Shown piece after piece: positions 24,244 through 33,265 of a stretch of 55,041 bases of DNA. A model generated the notes under the pieces. It saw nothing but the letters and a program-made list of their open reading frames with translations, was not told the origin of the DNA and did not search any database. Source of the DNA: Nostoc favosum CHAB5714 (lineage in GTDB: Bacteria; Cyanobacteriota; Cyanobacteriia; Cyanobacteriales; Nostocaceae); NCBI RefSeq assembly GCF_020829495.1, contig NZ_JAIVFQ010000048.1:1-55041 (forward strand). Reading direction: 5' to 3'. The number at the start of each line of letters is the position of its first letter. Position 1 is the first letter of the stretch. Position numbers and translations under genes: made by a program.

Positions 24244-25593
24244 TTAATCCCAACTTTTATTAGTATCATCATTATTTATATTTTTAATAACCTGGTAATA
24301 CCTCTCTTCTACATCTTTGTAGTCTTGTTCTTGAGAAAGTCCCTCACGGCTATCTTGTAAAATCATGTCAGCATGATGGCGCAGGCTTGCTTGATATTTA
24401 GAATTGTTGGTGTAAGTAGCAATTACAGCTATAGCTTCTAACAAACGAATAGTTACTCCTGCATCCGACTTTCCATACTGCCGAATTTGGTTAAAAGCAC
24501 GGTCAACCAATCCTTTAAAATCTGCTCCTTCGGCAATGAAGCGCAACTTGTTATTGTTATCGTAGCGGTAAGGCGAAGGGAAATCTCTTTGAGCTAAGTG
24601 GCACAGCCCTGCGCTAATTCGGTCAATACAGCGAATTGCAGTAAATGGATCATTTATTCCAGGGGAAATGGCACGCAAAGCAATTTCTACTAATTGATCA
24701 ATTGGAAATTCTATATCCTGTTGCTCTGTACGTTCTTTACCCAGAATAAAGGCATCGTTAATTTTTTTTGCAAGTTTTAGATTCACTCTCTCTCCAGGAA
24801 AAAGCAAGACTAAATCGCTACCTTGAACCAAAAATTTTCCCGGTTTAACCTTAAGGCGTATTAGCAAATTATGCTTACAAGCAATTTTCATCAATTCTTC
24901 ATCATCAATTGCTTGTAAATAACCAGTTCCACTAGCTCGAATTGGTAGAGCTTCCTCCTCAAAAAACATCGGGATTTCTTCAACTCCAAGGCTATCTTCT
25001 GGTTCATTACGCCCAATTTTTTTGGGGAATAGCCTTTCAATTGCTGAATGTAAATCTGCACTAACATTTTGGATTACATTAGATGCCTGAATTATGGTTG
25101 AAGCATGATGGATAAAATAAATCAAAACACCAATGCTAATAATTGCGAGTAAAGTGCCGACTGTAACCGCAAGTTGTGGCACATACTTTTCGTATCCATC
25201 TCCCTCTCCATGAATTGTCCGCAGTACGAGCAAGCAGTAAATAAATGTACTAATAAATGTGCCAAGTACAATTTGATTACCCGTATCGTGCATAAAATTA
25301 CGCAGAAGCCGCGGCCCAAAATTGGAAGCCGCCAACTGAAGTGCCACAATTGTAATTGAAAAGGCTGTAGCAGCAACGCTAATCATCGAACCTGCAACCG
25401 ATCCTAACAGCGATCGCGCCCCATCTGCTCCACCATTGTAAACCCACCAATAATCAATTTCTACCTTGCTTGTGCGGTCAAGATAAAGCATTGTGAAAGC
25501 TAAAACAGTAGCTATCACCGCCATAACTGCTGGTATGAACCAGTAGCTGGAGTGGAGTTGATCCCAAAGCTTGCTTACCTTGACATTTCTCAT
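24244..25593 (-). CDS. DUF2254 predicted membrane protein
   Basis: A 449-residue protein with four predicted N-terminal membrane segments (for example FIPAVMAVIATVLAFTMLYL and LAVTVGTLLAIISIGVLIYF) and the DUF2254 blocks AATAFSITIVALQLAASNFGPRLL, NQIVLGTFISTFIYCLLVLR, ISPGINDPFTAIRCIDRIS. The C-terminal half is soluble. Its ATG overlaps the stop of the MscS gene by 4 bp, so translation is coupled and the two products probably work together. No function has been assigned to DUF2254 as far as I know; the context suggests ion or osmotic homeostasis. Confidence 0.92.
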   Translation of the reverse strand: MRNVKVSKLWDQLHSSYWFIPAVMAVIATVLAFTMLYLDRTSKVEIDYWWVYNGGADGARSLLGSVAGSMISVAATAFSITIVALQLAASNFGPRLLRNFMHDTGNQIVLGTFISTFIYCLLVLRTIHGEGDGYEKYVPQLAVTVGTLLAIISIGVLIYFIHHASTIIQASNVIQNVSADLHSAIERLFPKKIGRNEPEDSLGVEEIPMFFEEEALPIRASGTGYLQAIDDEELMKIACKHNLLIRLKVKPGKFLVQGSDLVLLFPGERVNLKLAKKINDAFILGKERTEQQDIEFPIDQLVEIALRAISPGINDPFTAIRCIDRISAGLCHLAQRDFPSPYRYDNNNKLRFIAEGADFKGLVDRAFNQIRQYGKSDAGVTIRLLEAIAVIATYTNNSKYQASLRHHADMILQDSREGLSQEQDYKDVEERYYQVIKNINNDDTNKSWD

Positions 25594-26597
25594 TTTTCGT
25601 TGATTTGAGAATTTACCTTGCTGTTACCATCTTCTGAGAAGCGCTCTTGAGCAACTAATCTAAGCGAATCGCTGATACGGCGGGGTTTTGGTACTTCACC
25701 TTTACCAGATGGCCAACCTTCACGCTGACGAAAGCGGTTTCCATCTGTCTCTTCTGTCTGGTCATGAAATAGAATTTGTTGAGTTGGGAAAGGCAAATCA
25801 ATGCCGTTTGCAACGAGTGTTTTCTTAATTGCAGTAATCACTTTATCCCGCGAAATAAGATTATCTGCCCGTCGTGGTGGATGAACCCACCAACGCACAC
25901 GGATGTTAACAGTGCTTTCGGCAAGTTCCATTACCAGTACATCAGGAGCCGGATCTTTTAAAACTTCATTTACACTATGCATTGCGTCTAGCATTAACTG
26001 CTTGGCAACGTCAATGTCGTCGCCGTAGCCAATGCCCACATCGTACTCTAATCGGCGGTTTTCAAAGGCAGTATTCACCGTGACAGAATTGATAAATAAT
26101 TCCGAGTTAGGAATCACAATCCGCCGACCGTCATAGGTTCTAATTGTTGTTGCCCGTGTCTCGATATTTTCAACAGTTCCCTCAAAGCCTTTAAAAACAA
26201 TTTGGTCATCAATTTGGAAAGGTTCAGTCAGCAGAATTAAAATCCCAGCTAAGAAATTTTGCAAAATATCACGGAAGGCAAAACCAATTGCAACACCGCT
26301 AATTCCCAATAGTTGCACCAAATCACCGGCTTGAAATGTAGGAATCACAATGGAAAGGGCGATAAACAACCCAATCAAAATTGTTAGCCCTTGGGCTAAC
26401 CTTCCTAGTACTAATCCCAGATTACGGGCGGAGCGACGGTTGCGAGTTAACCGCTTAACTAGTGCCTTAATTCTGCTAGAAATAAACAAAAAGAAGATGA
26501 AGACAATTAACGCTAAGACAATGTTCGGTAGCAAAGCTATGAACCCGTTAATCATGCTTTGAACCTTGTCCCAAGCTGTGGAGATTTCTGCATTCAT
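25590..26597 (-). CDS. Small-conductance mechanosensitive channel (MscS family)
   Basis: A 335-residue MscS-type channel. Three N-terminal membrane helices (LPNIVLALIVFIFFLFI, LAQGLTILIGLFIALSIVI) lead to the pore helix signature LLGISGVAIGFAFRDILQNFLAGILIL. The beta domain follows with FQIDDQIVFKGFEGTVENI, TRATTIRTYDGRRIVIPNSEL and then the alpha-beta domain (VRWWVHPPRRADNL, IDLPFPTQQILF). A polar tail of about 60 residues is longer than in E. coli MscS. It releases ions under hypo-osmotic stress. It overlaps the downstream DUF2254 gene by 4 bp in a two-gene operon. Confidence 0.95.
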   Translation of the reverse strand: MNAEISTAWDKVQSMINGFIALLPNIVLALIVFIFFLFISSRIKALVKRLTRNRRSARNLGLVLGRLAQGLTILIGLFIALSIVIPTFQAGDLVQLLGISGVAIGFAFRDILQNFLAGILILLTEPFQIDDQIVFKGFEGTVENIETRATTIRTYDGRRIVIPNSELFINSVTVNTAFENRRLEYDVGIGYGDDIDVAKQLMLDAMHSVNEVLKDPAPDVLVMELAESTVNIRVRWWVHPPRRADNLISRDKVITAIKKTLVANGIDLPFPTQQILFHDQTEETDGNRFRQREGWPSGKGEVPKPRRISDSLRLVAQERFSEDGNSKVNSQINEK

Positions 26598-26635
26598 GAA
26601 GTTTCCTCTTTCCTCACCAATTAATATTTATAATC

Positions 26636-26700
26636 GTTGACAGTTGACGGTTGACGGTTGACGGTTATCGGTCATCAGTCAACGGTCAACAGTCATCAGG
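26636..26700. repeat. Heptanucleotide repeat (TTGACGG type) with inverted part
   Basis: Several TTGACGG copies are followed by TCATCAG/TCAACGG forms of the opposite sense. The tract lies upstream of the MscS gene start. Confidence 0.85.
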
Positions 26701-26730
26701 TAAATGTACTAGTTTTATGCCTAACAGCTT

Positions 26731-26939
26731 ATCCCTCTTCTGTCACTTTCCGGGAGGGCAATCTCTAGAAGCTTTATCAGTCAATCAATACAAGCTATCC
26801 TATTACAAAAACTTGGTTATTGTATTTGTTATTAGAAAAAAATCTTGCGATGCCTGCGGCAGGCAAAGCCATCGCTTCGTATACAAAAGCTCTAGATTTC
26901 AGAAATGGCAAAACTTTTCGGAGAGTGACAGAAGAGGGG
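26731..26939. mobile_element. MITE-like element with 20-bp terminal inverted repeats
   Basis: The left end CCCTCTTCTGTCACTTTCCG is inverted at the right end CGGAGAGTGACAGAAGAGGG with one mismatch over 20 bp. The 209-bp element has no gene; its inside contains a copy of the dispersed palindrome TGCGATGCCTGCGGCAGG...CCATCGC at 26846-26875. The size, sharp inverted ends and lack of coding capacity fit a miniature inverted-repeat element moved by a transposase elsewhere. A target duplication is not clear. It abuts the stop codon of gene 26942-27448. Confidence 0.75.
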
Positions 26940-26941
26940 TA

Positions 26942-27448
26942 TTACTTTTCCCAAAACCTGAAATTGATAGTACTTCCAGGGGTGCGACGGTAACGACGGG
27001 CGGTTCTTCTTGTTTGCCGTTTGTTGATCCTGTCGTTCGTTGGTTCAATTTCGCCCTCTTCTGATTCTTCAACTTGCAACTGAGTTCTAGTTTCTTCCTT
27101 ACTTCCCCACCAAGCAGTAATCCAGCCTCCAGCTAAAGCGCCTATTCCACCTAGCAAGACACTCATGGGTGCTGGATACCCCAAATATACAAAGCCAAGC
27201 ATGAAAAATAACCAGTATTTTAGCCCTGTATCGACACCATCAGAGGAGGCGACAGTTGACGCCTGGGGGCTATTATCAGTTACATTTGTGATCCAGCTGA
27301 GGATGAAACCGCCCATGATTCCTAAGAAGATGCTCAGGGCTGGTGAGGAACCGGTCATTATTAATATAAATATTAAAAATGCCCCAAATAACAACTGAGA
27401 AAAAAAGCTGGGAGAAATACTAAAAAGGTCGCTCTTTTTGTCTGCCAT
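26942..27448 (-). CDS. Small integral membrane protein of unknown function
   Basis: A 168-residue protein with four predicted membrane segments in two pairs (SFFSQLLFGAFLIFILIM, ALSIFLGIMGGFILSWI, GLKYWLFFMLGFVYLGY, MSVLLGGIGALAGGWITAWW). The two halves look like a repeated GG-rich hairpin unit. A charged C-terminal tail (EEGEIEPTND, then a RRTARRYRR basic cluster) faces the cytoplasm. No family known to me. The MITE-like element ends 2 bp past its stop codon. Confidence 0.75.
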   Translation of the reverse strand: MADKKSDLFSISPSFFSQLLFGAFLIFILIMTGSSPALSIFLGIMGGFILSWITNVTDNSPQASTVASSDGVDTGLKYWLFFMLGFVYLGYPAPMSVLLGGIGALAGGWITAWWGSKEETRTQLQVEESEEGEIEPTNDRINKRQTRRTARRYRRTPGSTINFRFWEK

Positions 27449-27479
27449 AAAGTAAAAAAAGGCTATTAACTAATTACTA

Positions 27480-27660
27480 ATGACGCTGGTAAGCGTTGGG
27501 TTAGCGTAAGCGTTGCGGTAGCGAACGCGAGTGCGTCTCGTAGAGAGGAACGAGCGTCCGTAGGATCGTCTGACTCGCTAACGCTACGCTAACGTAACTC
27601 CTAATTTTCGATTCAATTACAAATTACGAATTACGAATTACGAATTACGAATTACGAATT
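27480..27660. repeat. Dispersed inverted repeat block and AATTACG heptamers
   Basis: GTTAGCGTAAGCGTTGCGGTAGC near 27500-27522 is mirrored by CTCGCTAACGCTACGCTAACG near 27573-27593, making a hairpin-prone block around CGTCTCGTAGAGAGGAACGAG. From about 27615 to 27660 follow six AATTACG heptamers running into the stop codon of the next minus-strand gene. Confidence 0.8.
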
Positions 27661-29188
27661 ATTTTAATTGTGCCTGCTGTGGTTGGGTTGTATCCAAAAT
27701 CTTTACGTAAGGTTGTTCCTCTTCAGTGAAAGGTTCAGCTTGTTTGATTTGTGAGGCTAATAAATCGGCGGTGGCATCAGCGATATCACCAGTGCGGTTG
27801 TTCAAACGCTCTTTTATAACTTCTAGCGGTGCTGTGCATTGGATAATCTGAAGGGAAAGTTGGTGCTTTGTAGCTTGAGCGATCGCTTCTTGCCGCAACT
27901 GCTGGCGATCGTACTTGGCATCCAAAATCACCGAAAAACCCTGTTTAGCTAGGATAATTCCCAATTCCAACAGCCGTGTGTAGGTTTTTTCGGTCATCTC
28001 AGGGGTATACAAATCATCGCCGCCTTTTTCCCACAGGGAAATTCCCCCTAAATGTTTCCGCACCGCATCAGAACGCAGGTGAATCGCTCCCATTTGACGC
28101 GCTAAATGCCTTGCTGTGGTACTTTTACCAGAACCCGACAACCCCGACATCAAAATTACTTCTCCCAGCTTTGGTTTAGTGTAGTCCCAAGCCTGTTTGT
28201 AATACTCAGCAGCAGTTTTTGTCGCTTCTTCCTTTACCGTCGCGGGTACACTCGGATCATCTAGCAAAAATGAAGTTACCTTCGCACGAACATAAGCCTG
28301 ACGGCTTAAATACAAGGGTAGCACCTGTAAGCCTTCCCAGTCTCCAGTTTGCTCTATATAGGCATTCAAAAACGCATTACCCAAGTCTTTACGCTGTCGC
28401 GCTTCCAAATCCATCACCGTGAATGCCACATCGTACATCACATCGACAAAGCGAAACGGTTCATTAAACTCAATGCAATCGAACAGCAAAATTTTATCGT
28501 GCCACAGCGCAATATTTCTTAGGTGTAAATCTCCGTGACATTCACGAATATAGTTGTTGTGAATTCTGCTAGCGAATAATTCTGGACGTTCGGTAAAAAA
28601 CTTATCTGTATATTGCTTTGTTTCTGTAAATTGCGCCTGTGTTTGGGGGCCACCAATATACTTTTCAGTTTGCTGATAATTCTCATCAAATGCAGCCCGG
28701 ACTTTTGGCACTTCACCAAAACTGCGAATATAATCATTCGTTTGTGCTTCGGCATGATATTGAGCCACCACCCGTCCTAACTCATCTAGGTGCGTCTCAT
28801 TTAACTTACCCTGCTCAAAAAGTGTACTTAATAGCGACTCTTGCGGAAACTGGCGCATCTTCAGCACGTATTCTACAGCCTCGACCGTTCCCCCTAACTG
28901 GTATTGCTCCCCTAACAAAGTTATGGGCAAAACTTCTAAATACAGTTCACCTGCTCCCCGTTGATTTAACCGTAACTCTTCCTGACAAAAATGCTGCCGC
29001 TTCTCTAAGGTAGAAAAGTCCAAAAAACCAAAATTCATCGGTTTTTTCACCTTATAGACGTAATCCCCAGTCAGCAGCACATAAGAAATGTGGGTTTGAA
29101 TTAATTGAATAGGTTCTGTTACCGAATGGGGATAAAATTCAGGCTGCAACATTTGCTGAATTAAAGCTGGAAGAGTTGCTTCTGTCAT
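27659..29188 (-). CDS. Fused aminoglycoside-phosphotransferase-like kinase and P-loop ATPase
   Basis: A 509-residue two-domain protein. The N-terminal half is an APH/choline-kinase-like fold: VLLTGDYVYKVKKPMNFGFLDF with the ATP lysine, the catalytic loop HGDLHLRNIALW and the metal-binding LFDCIEFNEPFRFVDV. The C-terminal half is an AAA_33-type kinase/ATPase with the P-loop MSGLSGSGKSTTARHL near 346-361 and VILDAKYDRQQLR. Bifunctional proteins with this layout are widespread in bacteria; their substrate is not known, and resistance to aminoglycosides is not implied. Monocistronic, with the 60-bp terminator cassette behind the neighbouring gene. Confidence 0.9.
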   Translation of the reverse strand: MTEATLPALIQQMLQPEFYPHSVTEPIQLIQTHISYVLLTGDYVYKVKKPMNFGFLDFSTLEKRQHFCQEELRLNQRGAGELYLEVLPITLLGEQYQLGGTVEAVEYVLKMRQFPQESLLSTLFEQGKLNETHLDELGRVVAQYHAEAQTNDYIRSFGEVPKVRAAFDENYQQTEKYIGGPQTQAQFTETKQYTDKFFTERPELFASRIHNNYIRECHGDLHLRNIALWHDKILLFDCIEFNEPFRFVDVMYDVAFTVMDLEARQRKDLGNAFLNAYIEQTGDWEGLQVLPLYLSRQAYVRAKVTSFLLDDPSVPATVKEEATKTAAEYYKQAWDYTKPKLGEVILMSGLSGSGKSTTARHLARQMGAIHLRSDAVRKHLGGISLWEKGGDDLYTPEMTEKTYTRLLELGIILAKQGFSVILDAKYDRQQLRQEAIAQATKHQLSLQIIQCTAPLEVIKERLNNRTGDIADATADLLASQIKQAEPFTEEEQPYVKILDTTQPQQAQLK

Positions 29189-29223
29189 CTCTGTCCTCTG
29201 CGCTCTCTGCGCCTCTGCGGTTC

Positions 29224-29283
29224 AAATACAAAAAAACCAGGAGTTTCCCCCTGGTGTCATCAAAAATTATTACACAGTTTACC
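29224..29283 (-). terminator. 60-bp terminator cassette, copy 1
   Basis: On the minus strand, ACCAGGGGGAAACTCCTGGT forms a stem-loop followed by seven T residues, a standard intrinsic terminator. It lies downstream of the minus-strand gene 29386-30306. All 60 bp, including AT-rich flanking sequence with ATTATTACACAGTTTACC, are identical to 35026-35085 behind rplY. Confidence 0.85.
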
Positions 29284-29385
29284 AATTGAGTGCTGATAAG
29301 CTAATGCGCTTACATATTGCGCTATTTTCCGTGAAGACCGTCATTGGTCATTGGTCAATTGAGAATGGTGCAAGATATCAGCATA

Positions 29386-30306
29386 TCAAGGAGAACTCGT
29401 TTTGGAAGCTTCTGGACTGCGAATAATGACATGTCCCTTGTCACTTTCTTGAATTGCCAACACCGATGGGATCTCATCAGGTTTTGCCTGAGGGGGTAAT
29501 GCTCTAAATAAATAAATCCAGCCGCCACGTTCTAAGAGTAAGCGCCAGACTCTCGGCTGCTGTGGATTGCTAATATCATTATCTTCTCTGCCTCGCAAGT
29601 CATTGAATAGACCTCGATGCCTCCGGCGGGCTACGCCAACGCCAATAATGCGATAACCTTTTAAAGATGGATCTGCAAATATATCATCAAGTTTGCGTCC
29701 CACAGCAAACTTTTCTTCAGGTGTAATTAAAGCTACAACAGGCAAAGTGGATTTTTGACCAGCGTCTCGTTGTGCATCTGCAATGCCTTGCCAACGAGCT
29801 AACCAAAATATCACAATTAATACCCAGGATACTATGACTATCTCATTGACTAGCGATCGCAGAAAATCAACTGAGCGCAGTTGCCCAGAACTAAATTCAG
29901 CCAAAGATTTAAGCTGTTTAGCTGTCCATGAGCGTTTGTGTTGGGTAGCAGAGATGATGCGACTCAATAGTAATTGACTTGCAGAGACAACTGTATCACT
30001 GATAATCTTAATTAACCATAACGTTGCCTGAATAGCGTAGCTTGCCGCCGTAGGCATCGCAGCGACAAAAAAAGCGATCGCACTTTTGCATATTGCCCAG
30101 CCATCTCCGAGAAATATTTGCAGGGGAACTATTAAAAAAGACTGTGCAGGTAAATCGAGGGTATTGACTTCTAGTTGAAAAAAGTAGAAATATGACCAAC
30201 GGTAAATCCAGCCTGCAAAGAAAAGCGCCGCACCCAGCAAGCCAAGTACACTGGTGAATTTACCTAAAATATTGGTTTCTTGGTTGGGGTTTGGGGCTTG
30301 GGTCAT
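29386..30306 (-). CDS. Membrane protein of unknown function carrying repeat-derived peptides
   Basis: From ATG 30306 (MTQAPNPNQETNIL) the product has 306 residues; the frame is open to 30366, but the extra 20 residues are derived from spacer. Membrane segments are visible at about 20-40, 60-80, 85-110 and 160-180 (IVIVSWVLIVIFWLA). The C-terminal 120 residues are soluble (LITPEEKFAVGRKLDDIFADP, WRLLLERGGWIYLFRAL). Two stretches translate dispersed palindromes in frame: AMPTAASYAI (about 30035-30062) and GVGVARRRHRGLF (about 29618-29646). Function is unknown. It is likely followed by terminator 29224-29283. Confidence 0.75.
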   Translation of the reverse strand: MTQAPNPNQETNILGKFTSVLGLLGAALFFAGWIYRWSYFYFFQLEVNTLDLPAQSFLIVPLQIFLGDGWAICKSAIAFFVAAMPTAASYAIQATLWLIKIISDTVVSASQLLLSRIISATQHKRSWTAKQLKSLAEFSSGQLRSVDFLRSLVNEIVIVSWVLIVIFWLARWQGIADAQRDAGQKSTLPVVALITPEEKFAVGRKLDDIFADPSLKGYRIIGVGVARRRHRGLFNDLRGREDNDISNPQQPRVWRLLLERGGWIYLFRALPPQAKPDEIPSVLAIQESDKGHVIIRSPEASKTSSP

Positions 30307-30423
30307 ATGGGAGATGGGGGAGATGAGGGGAATGTAGAATGTAGGGTGCGTTAAGCTAAACCACATCTAGTTTGCATAATCTGAAATTGTACATTTATTG
30401 TGGGGTGGGCGTCTCGCCATTGG

Positions 30424-30617
30424 TGTCAACTTAAGCTAGAAATGGCTTAACTGTTGGCTGACTCACCCGCCCTGAACTGAAGTTCTTTGGCTTTCAGCTA
30501 AAGTCTACTGAAGTAGACTAAAGATTTTGGGTATATTTAGTCATCTTCAGATGACTTTTGCTATTAGCAAGGAACTTCAGTTCCTTGCGGGACATGACTT
30601 TTACGTTAAGTTGACAC
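30424..30617. repeat. REP-like long palindrome, copy 2, inside an outer inverted repeat
   Basis: The core 30465-30594 runs from CACCCGCCCTGAA to TTGCGGGAC with internal AGTCTACTGAAGTAGACT and TTCAGATGACT arms, as in copies 1149-1273 and 46139-46261. Outside it, GTGTCAACTTAA (30424-30435) and TTAAGTTGACAC (about 30606-30617) are inverted, and GGCGTCTCGCC lies outside both arms. The 30367-30841 interval holds only these repeats and ends with the promoter zone of gene 30842-31435. Confidence 0.8.
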
Positions 30618-30841
30618 GTATGGCGTCTCGCCCGCCCAATATATGCAAGGTTATTTGTGGAACAGCTTACCGCGAAGCGTAACGCACCGAAAATTTCGGA
30701 TGGTGCGTTAGCCTACGGCATAACACACCCTACAAAACTACAGGTGAATAATCAGTTTCTTTTAGTAATTTTACGTAAATTTGGTATCCGCTTTGGAAGT
30801 TTAATGAGAAAGTTAAAATAGTCAAATATACTGTTAAAGCC

Positions 30842-31435
30842 ATGAAAGCTTTTTTCCAGGGATGGGTTGTGGCAATCCTAGTAATGGCAGCAGCGCTAGC
30901 AGGAAACATCCAAACTGTAATTAGCCAGGATGTTAAGACAGGAAATTTCTTGTTAACACAGACACAAATCAAAGCGGATGAATTAGAACTTGCAGTAGCG
31001 TTACCAGAGTTAGCAGAGGTCTTCTTTAAAAAGGGTGAGTCAAGCAGTGGTCGAGTAATAGGAATTGATGCCCAAGGGCAAGCACTATCAATTCAGCGTA
31101 ATGACAAAACTACCACGATTCCTCTGAGCCAAATTGCAAGAGTAGTTTTCAAGAAAGAGGCATTGGCTTACAGAAGTAATAGAAGTCCAATTATCCGGGG
31201 TGGGGGAGAACGTCCTACAGGTAAGGCTGTAACTTGGAGTGGTATACCTATAAATAATTTTACTGTAAAAAATTCTACTCAAGGTCAAGCAGTGGTGAAA
31301 CTGAAACCACCTGTAGTTTCCACAGCACAGTTGCAGGGTATTCAATCAGTGGCTAGAAATCGGCAATATGTGGTAGATGAAATCCAGTTCAATTCGCAAC
31401 AACGAACGGTCACTATTCTGACAAAACCTTATTGA
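30842..31435 (+). CDS. Exported hypothetical protein
   Basis: A 197-residue protein with an N-terminal signal peptide or anchor (FFQGWVVAILVMAAALAGNIQ). The mature part has a small repeat-like beta region, SGRVIGIDAQGQALSIQ followed by IPLSQIARVVFKKEA, and a C-terminal part ending VTILTKPY. The GRVIGI...ALSI...IPLSQIARV segment resembles short beta barrels that mediate contacts in exported proteins, but I cannot name a family. The gene is alone, followed by a 42-nt tandem array. Confidence 0.65.
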   Translation: MKAFFQGWVVAILVMAAALAGNIQTVISQDVKTGNFLLTQTQIKADELELAVALPELAEVFFKKGESSSGRVIGIDAQGQALSIQRNDKTTTIPLSQIARVVFKKEALAYRSNRSPIIRGGGERPTGKAVTWSGIPINNFTVKNSTQGQAVVKLKPPVVSTAQLQGIQSVARNRQYVVDEIQFNSQQRTVTILTKPY

Positions 31436-31512
31436 GCGTCAATTATTTCATCTCTAGGGGCGTACATCTATACCCCTAACCATTTTGACGTTCTTAACGA
31501 CAGACACTTCTG

Positions 31513-31732
31513 GTTAATAACAAACATCGCAATATTAATAAGGAACATTGCGATGTTAATAACAAATATCACGATGTTCATCACAAACATCACGATATTA
31601 ATAAGAAACATTGCAATGTTCATCACAAACATCACGATATTAATAAGAAACATTGCAATGTTCATCACAAACATCACGATATTAATAAGAAACATTGCAA
31701 TGTTCATCACAAAGATCACGATGTTGGTAACG
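31513..31732. repeat. Tandem array of 21/42-nt modules with AACATTGCAATGTT palindromes
   Basis: The repeat start CACGATATTAATAAG recurs at 31591, 31633 and 31675, exactly 42 bp apart. Each 42-mer splits into two related 21-mers, one containing ATCACGATATTAATAAG, the other the perfect palindrome AACATTGCAATGTT. The outer copies are more diverged. The array fills most of the 31436-31777 spacer in front of the TPR-CHAT gene. Frames open on both strands and read as hydrophobic peptides purely because of the period. Confidence 0.9.
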
Positions 31733-31777
31733 ACAGCTTCTAGACCTAATTGAAAACAGCTACCTCTGCGCTATTCT

Positions 31778-33265
31778 ATGAAAAAAATTCTCACCAGTCT
31801 TTTGGCTGTGGGCGTTTATCTAACGCCTTTAACAGTAATGCTAATGGCTCAACCCACCTGGGGACAAACTCAAAACTCCCAAGCGCAAGAAGCAGAAAGA
31901 CTGCTAGAGCAAGGGAGAAAACTGACACAACAACAGGAACACCAACAGGCAATACAAATATTACAGCAGGCTTTAACCATTGCACGACAACTCAAAGACC
32001 AAAAACTAGAAGGAACTGCACTGGTTGGGCTTGGGTTTAACTACGACGCTTTAGGAGAAAAGCAAAAAGCACTCGATTTTTACAACCAAGCTCTGCCCCT
32101 AAAACGTGCTGTGGGCGATCGCTCTGGTGTTGCGGCTACACTCAATAACATCGGTAAAGTCTACGACGATTTAGGAGAAAAGCAAAAAGCACTCGATTTT
32201 TACAACCAAGCTCTGCCTCTAAGACGTGCTGTGGGCGATCGCTCTGGTGAAGCCGCCACCCTCAATAACATCGGTGGAGTCTACTCCGATTTAGGAGAAA
32301 AGCAAAAAGCACTCGATTTTTACAACCAAGCTCTGCTCCTAAAACGTGCTGTGGGCGATCGCTCTGGTGTTGCGACTACACTCAATAACATCGGTGCAGT
32401 CTACTCCGATTTAGGAGAAAAGCAAAAAGCACTCGATTTTTACAACCAAGCTCTGCCCCTAAAACGTGCTGTGGGCGATCGCACAGGTGAGGCGACTACA
32501 CTCAATAACATTGGTGCAGTCTACTTTGATTTAGGAGAAAAGCAAAAAGCACTCGATTTTTACAACCAAGCTCTGCCCCTAAGACGTGCTGTGGGCGATC
32601 GCACAGGTGTTGCGACTACACTCAATAACATCGGTCTAGTCTACTCCGATTTAGGAGAAAAGCAAAAAGCACTCGATTTTTACAACCAAGCTCTGCCCCT
32701 TATTCGGGCTGTGGGCGATCGCTCTGGTGAGGCTGGCACACTCAATAACATCGGTGCAGTCTACAACGCTTTAGGACAAAAGCAAAAAGCACTCGATTTT
32801 TACAACCAAGCTCTGCCCCTTTGGCGGGCTGTGGGCGATCGCACAGGTGTTGCGACTACACTCAATAACATCGGTCTAGTCTACTCCGATTTAGGAGAAA
32901 AGCAAAAAGCACTCGATTACCTCAACCAAGCTCTGCCCCTTATTCGGGCTGTGGGCGATCGCTCTGGTGAGGCTAGCACACTCAATAACATCGGTGGAGT
33001 CTACGACGCTTTAGGAGAAAAGCAAAAAGCACTCGATTTTTACAACCAAGCTCTGCCCCTTTGGCGGGCTGTGGGCGATCGCTCTGGTGTTGCGACTACA
33101 CTCAATAACATCGGTCGAGTCTACTTTGATTTAGGAGAAAAGCAAAAAGCACTCGAATTTTACAACCAAGCTCTGCCCCTTTGGCGTGCTGTGGGCGATC
33201 GCTCTGGTGTTGCGACTACACTCAATAACATCGGTCGAGTCTACGACGCTTTAGGAGAAAAGTAA
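31778..33265 (+). CDS. TPR part of a TPR-CHAT protein, ended by a premature stop
   Basis: The first 495 residues of a large exported TPR-CHAT gene. A signal-peptide-like start (MKKILTSLLAVGVYLTPLTV) is followed by one divergent TPR and then nearly identical 40-residue kinesin-light-chain-type TPR units (GEKQKALDFYNQALPL, RAVGDRSG, TLNNIGAVYSDL). The frame stops at TAA 33263-33265 in the middle of a unit. All the other units have CAA (Gln) at that place, so one C-to-T change made the stop. Beyond it the same frame continues into the CHAT domain. The gene is thus either a recent pseudogene or yields two polypeptides. Confidence 0.85.
   Translation: MKKILTSLLAVGVYLTPLTVMLMAQPTWGQTQNSQAQEAERLLEQGRKLTQQQEHQQAIQILQQALTIARQLKDQKLEGTALVGLGFNYDALGEKQKALDFYNQALPLKRAVGDRSGVAATLNNIGKVYDDLGEKQKALDFYNQALPLRRAVGDRSGEAATLNNIGGVYSDLGEKQKALDFYNQALLLKRAVGDRSGVATTLNNIGAVYSDLGEKQKALDFYNQALPLKRAVGDRTGEATTLNNIGAVYFDLGEKQKALDFYNQALPLRRAVGDRTGVATTLNNIGLVYSDLGEKQKALDFYNQALPLIRAVGDRSGEAGTLNNIGAVYNALGQKQKALDFYNQALPLWRAVGDRTGVATTLNNIGLVYSDLGEKQKALDYLNQALPLIRAVGDRSGEASTLNNIGGVYDALGEKQKALDFYNQALPLWRAVGDRSGVATTLNNIGRVYFDLGEKQKALEFYNQALPLWRAVGDRSGVATTLNNIGRVYDALGEK

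Noticed and set aside
31468..31753. Hydrophobic repeat peptides (FVMNIAMFLINIV type) as a possible membrane protein
   Set aside because: Both strands give such frames because of the 42-nt period; there is no ribosome binding site, and ends coincide with the array limits.
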